From positions 620,001-684,000 of the forward strand of contig QXCR01000006.1 in the NCBI GenBank assembly GCA_004380135.1: 64,000 nt of DNA. Direction: 5' to 3'. This document shows positions 30,689 through 42,166 of the stretch, one piece after another. The stretch comes from Stemphylium vesicarium (taxonomy: Eukaryota; Ascomycota; Dothideomycetes; Pleosporales; Pleosporaceae). The position numbers and the translations under genes were made by a program. The notes under the pieces are model-generated. The model had not been told where the DNA came from. It ran no database searches and was given only the letters and a program-made list of their open reading frames with translations. The number at the start of each line of letters is the position of its first letter. The stretch's first letter is position 1.

Positions 30689-32784
30689 TTACTGGCAGGT
30701 GCCAAAGGCACTGTTGCAGCCAGTGCCGCAGTGACCGGTGGTAGATCCGCACCAGCCGTACTGGGAGCAGCAGTTTCCGAACGAAGATCCCTTGCAGGTG
30801 AACTTGGAAGTTCCGCCGCAGGTTCCGTCGGTGGAGACCTTGCCGGCAGCAGTGGCGGAAGGCGCGGGCTTGGTGGTGGTCGTTGCGGCCTTGGTGGTGG
30901 AAGCCTTGGTAGTGGTAGGGGCAGCGCCGTTGCTGCCGCAGTTACCTAGGCCGGATTGGCAGCCAGTTCCGCAGTAGGCGGAGGTGCTACCGCACCAGCC
31001 TGCAGAACTGCAGCAGTTGCCGAAGGTGGATCCCAAGCAAGTGCTAATACATGTTAGTGTTGTGGACTTCTTTTTCTTTGGAGAGCAACTTACTATCCGT
31101 TGGTTCCACCGCAGGTACCATCGGTGGACACCTTCTTAGTTCCAGTGGAAGCAGGGGCAGAAGCAGAAGCAGTCGCCGTACCGGTAGTGGTCTTGAGAAG
31201 GTATATGTGTTAGTAGACTCTAGAGCGTAAAGAAGCAAGAACTCAAACCGACGCAAAGGACACGAATAGCACAAGGGCAAGGAGGGGGAAGGTTCCAACA
31301 GTGCACCAGTTAGAGGAGGAGCCAGTCTCAGCATCAGGTCCAGCGGTTTCTTTCTCGGAAGTAGCGGCATCATGAGAGTCCGAGTCGCCAGTACTAGTAC
31401 TGTTGACTTCGTCGGAGCTCTGAGAGTCATCGCTTGAAGTTTCCTTTCGTCGCTCGGCAATTAGGTTGACACACCAAAACCAATACATGCGCATATATGA
31501 AATGATGGAACCTGTAGTCCTCACAAGAGAGGTTTGGAGCTCACTTCAGCAGAATGGGGTACATACCGGGTTGCCGGAACCGGCGCCGTCAGCAGCGCGG
31601 TACCAGTTGGCAGCGGGGTCACCAAGGCAGTCACCGACGGTAACGGCCTTGTAGCCGAGCTGAGTGAGGGTAGAGAGCATGTACTCGGTCAAGTTCATGG
31701 CGGTCTGCTCGTGGATGTCGTGGCCGATTTCGAGCCATTGGCTGCTGGCAGCAGCTCCGGAGGAGACGTTGCCCTCGAAGACATCCTTGGAGTACTGGAT
31801 CAGAGCGGGGTCATCGTGCTCGTAGTCGTCCTATATAAGTCAGTTATTTGGGCCTGAAGATAAAGCATCAAAAGTGCTGCGTACAGTGTCCAAGTCGAAG
31901 TAGGTGACGTGGTAGCCGAGGTCAGCCATGTCTTGCTCGCAGCCAGACTCAGCAGTGCAGCTGGAGTAGGGAGGACGCATGTAGGTGGGGATCTTGCCGA
32001 CGATGTTGCGGATAGCCATCTCGTTCTTGATCATCTGGTTGTAGCGGTCCTGCTTGGAGATGGCGCTGAGGTCCAAGTGAGTCCAGGTATGCGAGGCAAG
32101 TTGGTGGCCTTCGGAATCCATGCGCTTGATGACTTCGACGAACTCAGGGGTAAGATCGATTTGTCCCTTGTTGATGTTGTTGCCGGTCATGAAGAAAGTG
32201 GCCTTGGCGTCGTAGGAAGCCATGACATCAAGAATGTGGCTGGTGAAAACCTTCTGTGGGCCGTCATCGTAGGTGATAGCAACCGTTCCTGGGGTAGTGC
32301 AGCCGTAGATGCCGTTGCCTCCGTACTGGACATTTCCAAGCTTGGTGCGAGCGACAGAGGAAGTGTTGGTACCGCCAGGAGTCTGGTTCTCTGGGCAGCC
32401 CGAGCCGTGCTCGTAATCGCAGCCCGGGGAGTAGCAGTAGTCATCCTCGGTTCCGCAGTCTAAGGTTCGTTAGTTGAAAAGTTTATATATACTATACTAG
32501 TCAAACGTACAGCCTGCTTGCGAGCAGCACTGGCCGGTGGGGCAAGAGCCGACACCAGCACCGCACTGGCGGTCATCCTGGCGTGGCAGAACCTGGGTCT
32601 TGACGTTGGTCTTAGACTTGATAAGGTCGTTCACACTAGTGAAACGTGCTCCAGCACGGGAAAGCAAATCGCGAGCCTTGAGGTCACTGGGGTTCAATCC
32701 GACAATGTTGGGCAGACCAGCTCCGTGGGCATTGACAATGGGCGCGATGGCCGCAACGGCAGCGAGGGCAGCAGAGTAGTGCAT
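30689..32784 (-). CDS. chitin deacetylase with CBM18 modules (distal-exon isoform)
   Basis: Polysaccharide deacetylase (CE4) that converts chitin to chitosan at the wall. Exons 32511-32784, 31885-32459, 31567-31830, 31094-31191 and 30689-31043 give 521 aa. Signal peptide: MHYSAALAAVAAIAPIVNA. An N-terminal CBM18 (~76-113) holds CPTGQCCSQAGYCGTEDDYC. NodB motifs: TYDDGP (154-159), HTWTH (215-219), RPPYS (253-257), a DLDTDD segment, and IGHDIH (318-323). After a Thr/Ala/Ser linker, two more CBM18 copies appear (FGNCCSSAGWCGSTSAYCG and FGNCCSQYGWCGSTTGHCG). All metal and catalytic residues are present, so it should be active. The gene has an alternative last exon at 31243-31443. Confidence 0.92.
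31243..31443 (-). CDS. alternative terminal exon of the chitin deacetylase (GPI-type tail)
   Basis: This 201-nt exon lies inside the intron between exons 3 and 4 of the chitin deacetylase. Acceptor: CGAAAG after a CCTAAT branch site. It continues in phase 0 from exon 3 (SGNP^ETSSDD) and ends in its own TGA, adding 66 residues. These form a Ser/Asp/Glu/Thr-rich stalk and then TFPLLALVLFVSFASV, a C-terminal hydrophobic tail after small residues (GSSSN), a GPI-anchor signal. The resulting protein would be 437 aa, with only the N-terminal CBM18 and the NodB domain, anchored at membrane or wall. Exon calls are by eye; its use in vivo is inference. Confidence 0.72.
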   Translation of the reverse strand, partial: ETSSDDSQSSDEVNSTSTGDSDSHDAATSEKETAGPDAETGSSSNWCTVGTFPLLALVLFVSFASV

Positions 32785-35700
32785 ATTGGAAAAATACGGT
32801 CGGTTCGAATTATAGAATTAAAAGTGGTGTTGTGATGACGATTCGGATATGGAAGTGAGCGAGTGGAACGTGGTGGTCAATAACGACGACACACTAAAAG
32901 ACCTGGGACCGGAAAAGAAGGATGGCCACGATACGTGTGAAGAGAATTAAACTCCGGACAGAATGAGGTACCAAGAGAAACCATCACGGGGTGCAGGCAC
33001 AGTTGCCTTATGAAGGACAGAGATGATCGACGACCAGCTAGGAAACCCCGTTGAGGCGTCGTGCTAATGTCGACTCGCGCTGCAGCTAGCGCTCCCAACT
33101 CTTCCTTGCCCAGGTGCCGGTGAGCCTAGAAAAAGCACATCCTCGTGCCGCTGACCCCCTGGTTCTCAGGCATTTCAGCCTTCGACCCGCGGCACCGGCT
33201 TCGCTTCGGGCGGACATGGTGCGTAATTGGAAGGAAATTTCATGGGTTGCGGGTGACACGGACTTGACGGTCGCCATGCAGGAACAACAGCTCTGTCACA
33301 TATCGTCGAGCAGAAAATAGACCGTGATCCTTTGACACATTCGGTTTGAAACGCGTTTTGCCATCTGTGCCCTTGATAAAGGCTATTCTTGAACGCCTCT
33401 GACGTTCGCGGGACAAATCATCGTCATTACCTCGAAACGATGATTGATTCACACCCGGGCGGTCTCCACTACCTGTTCCTATCTTGCAGTCTTGGCATAC
33501 TTCGTTCTCGCGCAGTTCTTCAACATGTCGTGGTGGTGCTCCTTCACGAGCACTAGAGGGCGGGCTATTCGCTTCGATCTTCGATTAGCTGCTGCACCAC
33601 GTCAAGCGTATGGCGAGGGTGACGTCTTCCGCATCCGTGGTTTACTGTGCGGCACCCAGCGACGGCTGCGCCGGGGTTCGACGCCATGTAAGCATAGACT
33701 TTCACTGGCGCATTGGCAACAGTCGCCGAGGACGCCCAACCGACAGATACAGGGCTTGGAAGAGCTTGTCGGGTTTAAGAGATCCACCCCGTACCATGAA
33801 CCGGGTACTGTACGATGCCTCATTCACTGCATACGAAGTTTTCGGTGCCAAGAAAAGATGGCATTCGCATGGAGTTTGGCCCGCAACAGGATGCATGCTG
33901 CGCATATCCACTGCGTTCTTGGCGTTTTTTTTCAAAATGCCCCTGGATGTAGGCGCTTGTAGTCGTGAGGAAAAAAATTGGAGAAAGCCGAGACCAAATA
34001 CGATAATCCACCCGTATTGTGCCCGCTTTTGGTGCCCTCCTCTCCCGATGATCTGAGATGAGCCAACCACGTGTCTTGCCAAGCCATGCTCATCTTATTC
34101 GTCTTACTCTGTCAGCCTGCTTGCTTCCGGGAGATGTCTCAACTTGTGGAGTATATACTCTCCATAGATCGATGTTTTCCTTCTCTTCTTTTGGACCAAG
34201 CCATTTAATCGATGAAGATGGAAGACGCCGAAAACCGCTCGCCAAAGAAAGCCACAAATGTGAGACGCGTAACCTCCAAATGCTTTTCTTGGCTGTGTGA
34301 GGAGGAAGAGGAAGGGGCGGGAAGACCTCGTATTGCATCGATACCTCCATGCGACTATCCTCCGGCGCGCCTGATTCATGGCGGGCCTCTCCAAAACACC
34401 CACCACTCCACAATCAATGTGGTGGATGCATCCATTCCACGCCCCTCGGATATATCGCAAGGTATAAAGACCGAGTCTATTTTCAGCGCCATGCTTTTCC
34501 GTAGCGACTCAAGCTTTTGCCCCAATGACTGGGATGCTCAGCCTTAGCCTGTCGGCTTGACTCGACCCCTCGAAATTGCGATAGGCAAACCCTTCAAAAC
34601 CTCCTTTACCAGCGCCCCACTTCGTAGCAAGACTTGCGCTCAACGACACTGTAGTGGAGAAGACCTTTTGCGGCCGGCAATGCGACTGGCAGAGCTATTG
34701 ATCTCAGACATGGAGATTCCGGTTCCCGATGCCGCGACGGCTGGGATGCTGAGCATCTTGTGTGGACCTCGCAGTCGATACAGTAGATCTGCTCTGGGCG
34801 GTCTTCTACATGATGAAAAGCGAGGGCTCAGGTAACACGGCCAAACCCACTCGCTCTCAACAACAGGCAACCCTATCCAGGTGAAGCCACTCGGTCATAC
34901 TCACGACGCGGGGAGAAATGGCATCCACCATGGATGTTGCTTACTCCGCGAGGAGTTGTATTGGTTATTTGCTAAGTGTTGTCCTTTTGGTTCTGGTTCC
35001 ACTCCGCTCAGAATCAACAAGCACTTTCTTGCCGTTGTTATGCCGCGGCCTCTCACCCTCGTCTATGATCAACCCGGTCGCATCTGCAACAACAATAAGA
35101 GTGACGATTGCGGTGCGCAGAAGATATGTGGGCGACGGCATCAGGGGTCAATCTGCATGAGCGTATTGCATGGCTGAAAGGCACCTTCCTTTCCCCCCCA
35201 CCAACATCATGCAGCCGCATGACACCGCGTCACGTTGTTGCGCATACAATCGCCAGACCACTGGAGTGAACCAAACATTTCAACCTCAAGACAACAACGT
35301 CGAATACACGCGCGAACGATATGGAAGTCGTTGTTCGTACAAAAGGATTGACATCCTGACGCTGATCAATGACAGATCAACGCCCCTCCCCCCTCCCCGC
35401 CTACATGCAGGCGCGGGATCAAGTAAGGCAACGGCCGATCTCATTGAATCGCTGTTGCCAGTTAGCTACAATACTCACCGGAATTACAACAACGGCCAAA
35501 GCCCTCCCTCTCTGTTCCTTTCTTGCATTTCCTTTTTCGGGACGACTTTCGTGCCCGGCCACGCATCACACCGAACTTCTGGAGTATGAGCAACTCACCG
35601 CTGCAACTGCCGAACCCATCTTCGTGTCACAACACATCATCTCTCAGTAATGGCAGCATTCGGTATCGCAAAACTCGAGTTTGAAGATCTCCTCTCCCGA

Positions 35701-36211
35701 GATCTAAGCCAAGATCGCGGTTCCGCTCATCGCCGACCGTTGGCGATTTGCCGGATGTACGATCACTCCACCTAGCCTTCCTCGGCCAACGTGATCATCA
35801 TCTCAGTTCTCCACCAACCGTTCGGTGTGATCGCGATCGGCAGTAACGTGCTCGCCTCCACGCTCGACGCGTGATCTAGACCTCCAATACTCCATAATAT
35901 TGAATGCAAGGTTGCGCTATGAAATTCGCCTGCTTGTGATTCCAACCCAACGGTGGAAAGCTGTGAGTAGATTTGTGCAGGTATGTGTGCGCGATGCATT
36001 GCTCATACACTATCCGACAGCGTGGACGATTGTAATGTACTCTTCTGCAAGGCCCCTTGCCCTTTCCCTCCACCACAGTGGCATGGCATGCAAATGCTTC
36101 CCCCCATGATGCAGGTAACCGATTATGCATGCTTTTAGAGGAAAAGGAAACAATAGCCTTGGTCAAAGCAGCATTGTACGAAAGTGGACAGTTGAGCCAA
36201 CTTGTACATTG

Positions 36212-36237
36212 GGTCAGCGTCAACGTCAACGCTGACC
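36212..36237. repeat. short inverted repeat
   Basis: GGTCAGCGT and ACGCTGACC are exact reverse complements separated by eight bases, able to form a 9-bp hairpin. No terminator or element context is visible. Confidence 0.6.
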
Positions 36238-36754
36238 GCTCTATCGGCCATTCTTCTCTGCTCGCCCGCTTCACAAAAAGATGGCCGTTCCATTCTGTCG
36301 ATTGAATCAAAACACGCTTACCACCACTTTCGTACTCCGCAATACAAGCGACCTAATCTTGCTGGCAACTATGCAGCTGATACCTAGATATTTGCAGCGG
36401 GTAGGTCACATGATTACCTGCTGCAACCGCTGTTCAACCTTTTATCGCTACTAGGATGCCACCCCTCTAGGAATACGCCAAGCTACACTCCATGAGGGAA
36501 ACTGTCGCTGAGCATGCGTCTAGAACTATCTACACAGTACGCTTTGTCGTTGGATATAGCCGGAGAAATTTGCGCTGTCGCAATGTAGATGAGGTGAGTG
36601 TGCAGTGGACGCTCTTAGTGCTCAGACAACTCGCTGATCAAATTAGATCTTGTCCGTACAATGCAATCTAATGATAGCTATAGAGAAAAGCAGTAGCCTG
36701 AGAAAAGACTATGTGCTCAAAGCCCTTCGAATGTTCTAGTTTCTCATCCTTCTC

Positions 36755-36830
36755 AGTACCATGTTCGAGTTTAGGCTACCTCCTTGGCATCAGAGTACCC
36801 TCACCGCGCTTCTTATTTGTCGACAGGTTA
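36755..36830 (+). repeat. diverged repeat copy A
   Basis: Resembles 48423-48515 in order and spacing: shared blocks TCAGTACCATG, CCTCCTTGGCATC and CGCTTCTTATTTGTCGA, with a different-length spacer. It looks like an old duplication. No open frame is shared. Confidence 0.5.
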
Positions 36831-37394
36831 CTTGGACTTTTCACTCCTCTTCACACTTTCCCATGGTCGTTTCAGCTTTTGTTTATACACTGAACTTGAG
36901 CGGATGAATTCATCCAGGTTTAATCACATTGTAGAAAACAAGTCTATACGTCATCGGCCAGCCTCCGCTCGCCCTAAAGGTTCATTGTCACGCTACTTTG
37001 TCTGACTTTCCAATTTCTATATTCACTGCATTGTACGCCAACGAAGCTGCCTGTCCTCTTACGCATTGACTCCCAATCTCACTGGCTTGGAAACTACTCC
37101 TTCCTTTACTAATTTCTCTCAGCTGCACAAACCTTGTTAGACCTGCTCTTACAAATACTTTCGCGCTATCTCCCGGGAAACCTGCCGCCTTGGTTTCCTA
37201 GATTAATCTCAACCAAAGTTCAAGGGAGCAGTAAAGTGAGGAAAGTTTTACGTGTGAGCCTTCCTACAGAAGTCAACCGTATCACCCGACCCAGGCTTAG
37301 AGTCCGCCACAAGAACCAGTACAATCTGCCGTCCTACCGTATCATTCAACACACTTTCCGCCTGCAATCCAACCCGCCAGAAGTCGTCTGCAGG

Positions 37395-38057
37395 ATGGCC
37401 AACTCCGACCGCATTCCCCTCTCAGCCGACCGCAGCATAAGTGTGGTGCATCCGATCCCAGTTGATTGGCTCCGAGAAGACTTACTCCCCAACGAACGCG
37501 GTCGGGTGCGAGAGCATGTCGGCAATCTCTTGAGTGGTAATCCGACTCAGCCACCTTCTTTTATAGAAGCTCTACAACGCACCATTGCCAATTTGAATAC
37601 GGTCAACAACATGGGTACAACCACCCGTGCCATTCCAGCTCGTCGTCAAGACTCCGATAGCATGACAACTGAGGAGTCTAGGAGCATTCAATCGCCTTCT
37701 CGCAGCGTTCGCTTTTCTGATCATGTCCGAATGGATCGAGTCTCGCGGGATCCACGTGAGCTAGGGCCACATAGCCCGCAGTCGTCATCGCCTACACCTC
37801 GGAGCATTTTGCGTTCCCCTGGTCACTCTCGCAGTAACTCGAACAGTTATGCCGTGGACTTTGGCGTGACCTCTAGAGGCGACGTTGACGCGCATTCACG
37901 GACGAGTGTTCACCTCGACGAGCTGGACGATTTGGACACTAAGCTAGACGAAATCGACGATGCCATCACCGGAGAGATGGAAATCGACGAAGGTGATGCA
38001 ACAGAGTGTCTGAACAGCGACGTGACAGTAGCCCGTCCAATCACCCGGAAGCTCTGA
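37395..38057 (+). CDS. orphan hypothetical protein, acidic C-terminus
   Basis: 220 aa from the Met at 37395 (MANSDRIPLSADRS). The frame is open further left to 37134, but composition changes there and I see no good earlier start. The protein is mostly disordered and Ser/Arg-rich in the middle (SPSRSVRFSDHVRMDR, TPRSILRSPGHSRSNS), with an acidic C-terminal helix-like part (LDELDDLDTKLDEIDDAI). No domain or family that I recognise. Its length and the clear composition shift are the main support. It could be an unusual single-lineage gene or a relic. Confidence 0.45.
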   Translation: MANSDRIPLSADRSISVVHPIPVDWLREDLLPNERGRVREHVGNLLSGNPTQPPSFIEALQRTIANLNTVNNMGTTTRAIPARRQDSDSMTTEESRSIQSPSRSVRFSDHVRMDRVSRDPRELGPHSPQSSSPTPRSILRSPGHSRSNSNSYAVDFGVTSRGDVDAHSRTSVHLDELDDLDTKLDEIDDAITGEMEIDEGDATECLNSDVTVARPITRKL

Positions 38058-38654
38058 AGATGCCGTCATCCTAGACTGCAGGATATCGAGGCGGCGGCAC
38101 GTGCCGAGACGAAGTCGCGCCAGCCGCGCGACGCGGCGTAACGATCCTAGCACCCGAAGACGCGTGCATTGAGCGCCATCTACGGGTTGTAGACTACGAG
38201 GGTTATGGAATACACTCTGATGGCGGCGGCTTCAAGTCCGATTGAGCACCTGCTGTGGATGACGCGTGTTGCCTCGTGCGCGACCGCAACCAGGTTTGGG
38301 ATGGCGTCATGGCATGCGCAAGGGAGGATTCCTTATACTTTGTTTATTATTGAGGTCTGGTTTGCTAATGAGGGCGATGATACTCAAGATGGTATGGTGA
38401 GGGAACTGGCAGGAGTGCGTATAGAGAAAGAAGGATCCTATTCTATCAGTTTGGGTGGCTCGAGGCGGTGGCTGAGGGGACCCCTAGCGTCCTCGCCTGC
38501 AGGGCTAATTGCAGTGTGGCTGTTTCCGCTTTCCACCCACACATTGCCATATCATCAGTAATGTCAATCAGGTTGCATATCTAGCCAGGAATGCATTTTT
38601 TGTATTGGTTTGCTAAAGCTGCTACCACCCTGCACCGTCTGCTTATCTTGAGCA
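38058..38654. other. convergent intergenic region
   Basis: Between the orphan frame and the methyltransferase 3' end. A 118-aa plus-strand frame at 38205-38561 has no motif; I do not call it. Confidence 0.45.
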
Positions 38655-39897
38655 TCACCCTTCGAGTTCCGCCTCAATGACGCTCTCAGCGACGCCAGGA
38701 TAGCTGTAGATCTTCAAGAATTTCAGGCCGGCCTTCTCCAAGATCATTTTCCAATCTGCTTCGGTCCTCTCACGCACAGACAGGTGCGCCAACATCATCA
38801 TGTCCATCGATGTCGCTGCGATGGTAGGACTCTCCTCGGACAGCACAATTTCGTTCAGCAGCACTCGCGAGTACCCTGGCTTAAGTGCAGGTTTCAGGTT
38901 CTCGAGAATCTCGATACCCTCTTCATCGCTCCAGTCGTGAATGATAGAATGTAGAGAATACGCTCTCGCGGCCTGGATGGGTTGGGGAGTGAAGAAATCG
39001 TGAGCCTGGCTTTCGAAAGGCAGTTGGTCCTTATGCTGGATACTCTCGATGACGGGCGCTCGATCCTGGAGAACGATCTTCCCGGGGTGTGCTTTGTGCT
39101 GTGCTACAAATTGCTGCATATCGTGTCCCCGACCACCACCAACATCGACAAGCAGTGTTTCGTTATTAGATGTGTCGAACCCCTTAACCAGACGGTCTGC
39201 TACTGGGTAGAAGCCTGGCTCGTACCAATTCGCTTTTCCGGCCCTATACGCTGACATGAAGTTGTCAAACTCATCCAAATGAGGAGGTGTAGCTACCAGC
39301 CATGGGAAGAACGGCAGTTCGGTTCTATGCGCAACCTGGAAGGGGCCATCGGTGGACGAAGCGGGTAGTTTGTATCCATTCTTTTTGAAGAAATCTGGGA
39401 AGCCATTGAATGACGGTCGGGCCACATCATAGCAAAAGTCAATACTCTTTTGGTAATTATCCGCTGCAAGTCCGTGGCTGAGGTGTGTTCCGAAGAATTT
39501 GCCATTGGAAAACGAAACCATCTTCATTGCGATCAAATGGCGCATAACTCGTTGCAGCAGGATCAGGACAACGCCAGTCTTTTCAGCGAGATCATGAGGG
39601 CTGATGCCAGCCTCGCCCGAATTTTTGAGATGCTGGAAGAGCTTGACTTCGACAGCAAACTTGCAATGTGCCGACAGCGCAGGCTGCGATATGGTCAGCA
39701 CTGCTGCCTACATTCAGAATTCGACAACCGACCTCAGCCCAGAAACTTCTTTGCAAGAATTCACTTGGAATTTCGAGGGATGCTACAAGATCTCTGCCGA
39801 GCTCAATTAGGTTCTCCCGTGAGCCGAGTTCATCCCCTTCAAAAGACTTCCCGGCCGCCGCGATGCGCTTAAGAATCCCCAAAACTGGTGCTGTCAT
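38655..39897 (-). CDS. SAM-dependent O-methyltransferase (PF00891-like, secondary-metabolite type)
   Basis: Transfers a methyl group from SAM to a hydroxyl, commonly of a polyketide or other small aromatic product. Exons 39733-39897 and 38655-39683 join in phase 0 as SFWAE^PALSAHCKF, giving 397 aa. The donor reads gtcggt, weak, with a good ctgac branch point. Features: dimerisation-type N-terminal domain (LAEKTGVVLILLQRVMRHL), SAM site LLVDVGGGRGHD (about 234-242) and catalytic-region SIIHDWSDEEG with His304. An upstream Met at 39939 would add 14 residues; I prefer the downstream one as it matches the family's usual length. No PKS or NRPS is present in the window, so its substrate is unknown. 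Confidence 0.88.
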
Positions 39898-40952
39898 GTC
39901 GTATAAAGAGAAGAAAGATTGAGCTTTCCAGGAGAGCATGAAATTGAGCCGTGAAGTACCCTTTTACTACAGTCTTATGCCCCCACTTGCGGAAAACGTG
40001 CTTCATTGCGGCTACTGCCTTCCTATCGCGCCATGGGCCGTCTAGCCTATGACTAGCATCGTGTGTCAATTCTAGACAGTGTTGATTCCGCGCTATAAAT
40101 AAGACTCAAGAGGTATATAAAAAAGGCAGTGCAGGCACAGCTGCGAGGTACTTACCCTTGATCTTTCTCGTGACTGACTGTCTGGCACAGGCGCGATTTT
40201 ATGAGAATGAGCCTATGCTTCGCCAAAATGCAAGGAACAACTTACGCAGCTTTGCAAGGTCTATTATCTCTAGGAAAACTGCTCCACTGCGCACTATACC
40301 GCATTTGTCACTCCTGAGCGTCCCACACGGCTCGGCATGATATCCCGCTTATGTATGAATGCCCGGATCAAGACGCGTTTCCCCACTTCTCCACTACGAC
40401 TCTAACGGCCTTTTCTCATACTCGGGAGCACATCTTCCTTCTATTCTGACATAGTACTCTGGTGAGCTGTTAAAGAAAGCCATGTATATAGAGTTAATCA
40501 GTCAACTTATAGATGCTCGGGCGAACAAAACGAAGTTGAGGGAAAGCTGCCGCGAAAAGACGGTTAAACTTTTCGAAGGATTCGCTCTGACACCATCGAG
40601 AATCCTGCACTAAGCCACCGCCTCTTGGCTGGAACTTGTGATACCAAACAGTCAGTACCTGCCCCGTGCTACAGTTGCCTAATGGTTACTTAGCATTTTG
40701 AGACGCCTATAATGTCCGCTTTACCGTGGCCTGCTGGAGTTGTTGACCTGGAGGAAGGATTCCGCCTCATCATAGTCGTGGTGAACCATGTTCGATGCTC
40801 GATCCCACCTCTGCGACGTGCACCCTTAATCAACCGTCGAACCGCAACAATGTAACCCTATCACGGTCGCTCTGCAGCGCTTGGAAAAGTTGCTGTGCTT
40901 TTTTCTTGGACCTTGACATCTATCTTTCCAATACAAGGAAAATTTCACTACA
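39898..40952. other. intergenic region
   Basis: Presumed promoters of the methyltransferase and of the PTH11-type receptor gene, which diverge. TATA-like runs occur near 40096 and 40113. No coding frame is supportable. Confidence 0.45.
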
Positions 40953-42166
40953 ATGATGGAGTCACCTGATCTCACCGAGAGCAGGCAGACGGAAGTTCTG
41001 GTTGTCGCATGGGTTACGACGGGAGCTGCTATTCTAACCGTGAGCATAAAGCTTTTTACTCGAGCAAAAGTAGTCCGCGTCATTGGATGGGACGACTTTT
41101 TCATTTTCCTATCATTAGTAAGGAGTTGCTGTAAGCCCATCCTCTCCCATGAAGGCCCGATCTCATCAAGTCTTCCAGGTCTTCAGTATCACCGCTTCGT
41201 CATTCGTGCATTACGGGATCGTTTTGGGATTTGGCCAGCATACCGTAGCTGTGGCAGCAAGATACGGCAATGAACGATTGTTCAAAGGTGCTATGATTCA
41301 GATCCTTGGTTATCGTAAGTTTGCTGTAGTAGTGGTGTTGTCCTAGTACGGCTGAAGCTGACGTATCAACAGCCTTCGATATCTGTAGGTCATTAGCCGT
41401 CATACTATCCGGAGCTGTTTCTCTGAGTGACATGCGACAGCTGCATTTGCCTCCCAAACATATCGATCGCAATTCTCATTTGTCAGCTTCTCCCTTCCAA
41501 CCCTCGACGTGCTATCGCCCTGCATGCGATAGCCATTCTGAAAATCATCTTTGCCGTCGTTACCATCGCACTGACATTCGCACAATGCCAGCCCACCAGC
41601 AAGTTATGGGAGAAGAACCTCCCAGGTTCATGCTGGAGTCCGAACGTTCTCAATTACTTTTCCTACTGGCTATGCGCATACACAACACTCACAGATGTGG
41701 TATTAGCAATCGTCCCAGCGCGTGCTTTCTGGAACTTGCAGATGGTTCGGTCTACGAAAATTGGCCTGATCACAATGATGAGCATGACCATGCTATCTGC
41801 GATAGTTACTATCGTTAAAGGAACATATCTACCTCTCTTCACGAATACGACAGACCCTCGTACGTTGCTGAAGCGAAGACGACAGACCAACGGTAACTAA
41901 TTATTAATATGGAAGCCTGTACCACTCGTACTATGGGGCTTGTAAGTTGCACCTTTTCTTCCCTGATTCCCGCTAATTTTCCTTTTAGAGTGGAGCAAAA
42001 CATCGTTATAATTGCTCCTTGCATTCCTACTGTGCGTCCGGTTTTCCACCGTATGTGGAAACGCGGAGTCACCACAACATCGGGTTCCCACTCGAGATCA
42101 TTAGCCATCGAACCTTTCACATCTGCGATCGAAGGAAGAAGCCGGTTTGGATGTCAAGCTAGGTAA
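40953..42166 (+). CDS. PTH11-type rhodopsin-domain membrane protein, model uncertain, probably decaying
   Basis: Member of the large fungal family of seven-helix proteins related to PTH11. Exons I can place: 40953-41117 (IGWDDFFIFLSL), 41179-41314 (SSFVHYGIVLGFG, ending ILGYP), 41373-41388, 41441-41859 (PNISIAILICQLLPSN, LTFAQCQPTSKLWEK), 41916-41941 and 41989-42166. The last two read PLVLWGL then VEQNIVIIAPCIPTVRPVF, matching the family's TM7 region. Two junctions are poor. The donor after 41388 (gtcatt) is non-consensus, while the nearby strong gtaggt breaks phase. Joining 41859 to 41916 by its good gtacgt donor puts the final exons out of frame by one. The gene may be a pseudogene or carry unusual splicing. 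Confidence 0.6.

Larger units (their letters stand above)
32785..37394. other. 4.6-kb gene-poor stretch
   Basis: Includes the chitin deacetylase promoter at the left. I find no gene I can support. Overlapping 60-150 aa frames at 33.4-34.5 kb and 34.5-35.6 kb lack motifs. A short inverted repeat lies at 36212-36237, and a diverged copy of a 48.4-kb segment at about 36755-36830. The sequence becomes A/T-richer to the right. Confidence 0.45.

Noticed and set aside
31909..32463. 184-aa plus-strand frame opposite the chitin deacetylase
   Set aside because: Shadow of the CE4 coding strand.
35650..35775. 41-codon small plus-strand frame
   Set aside because: Too short, no signal peptide, no motif and no evident promoter.
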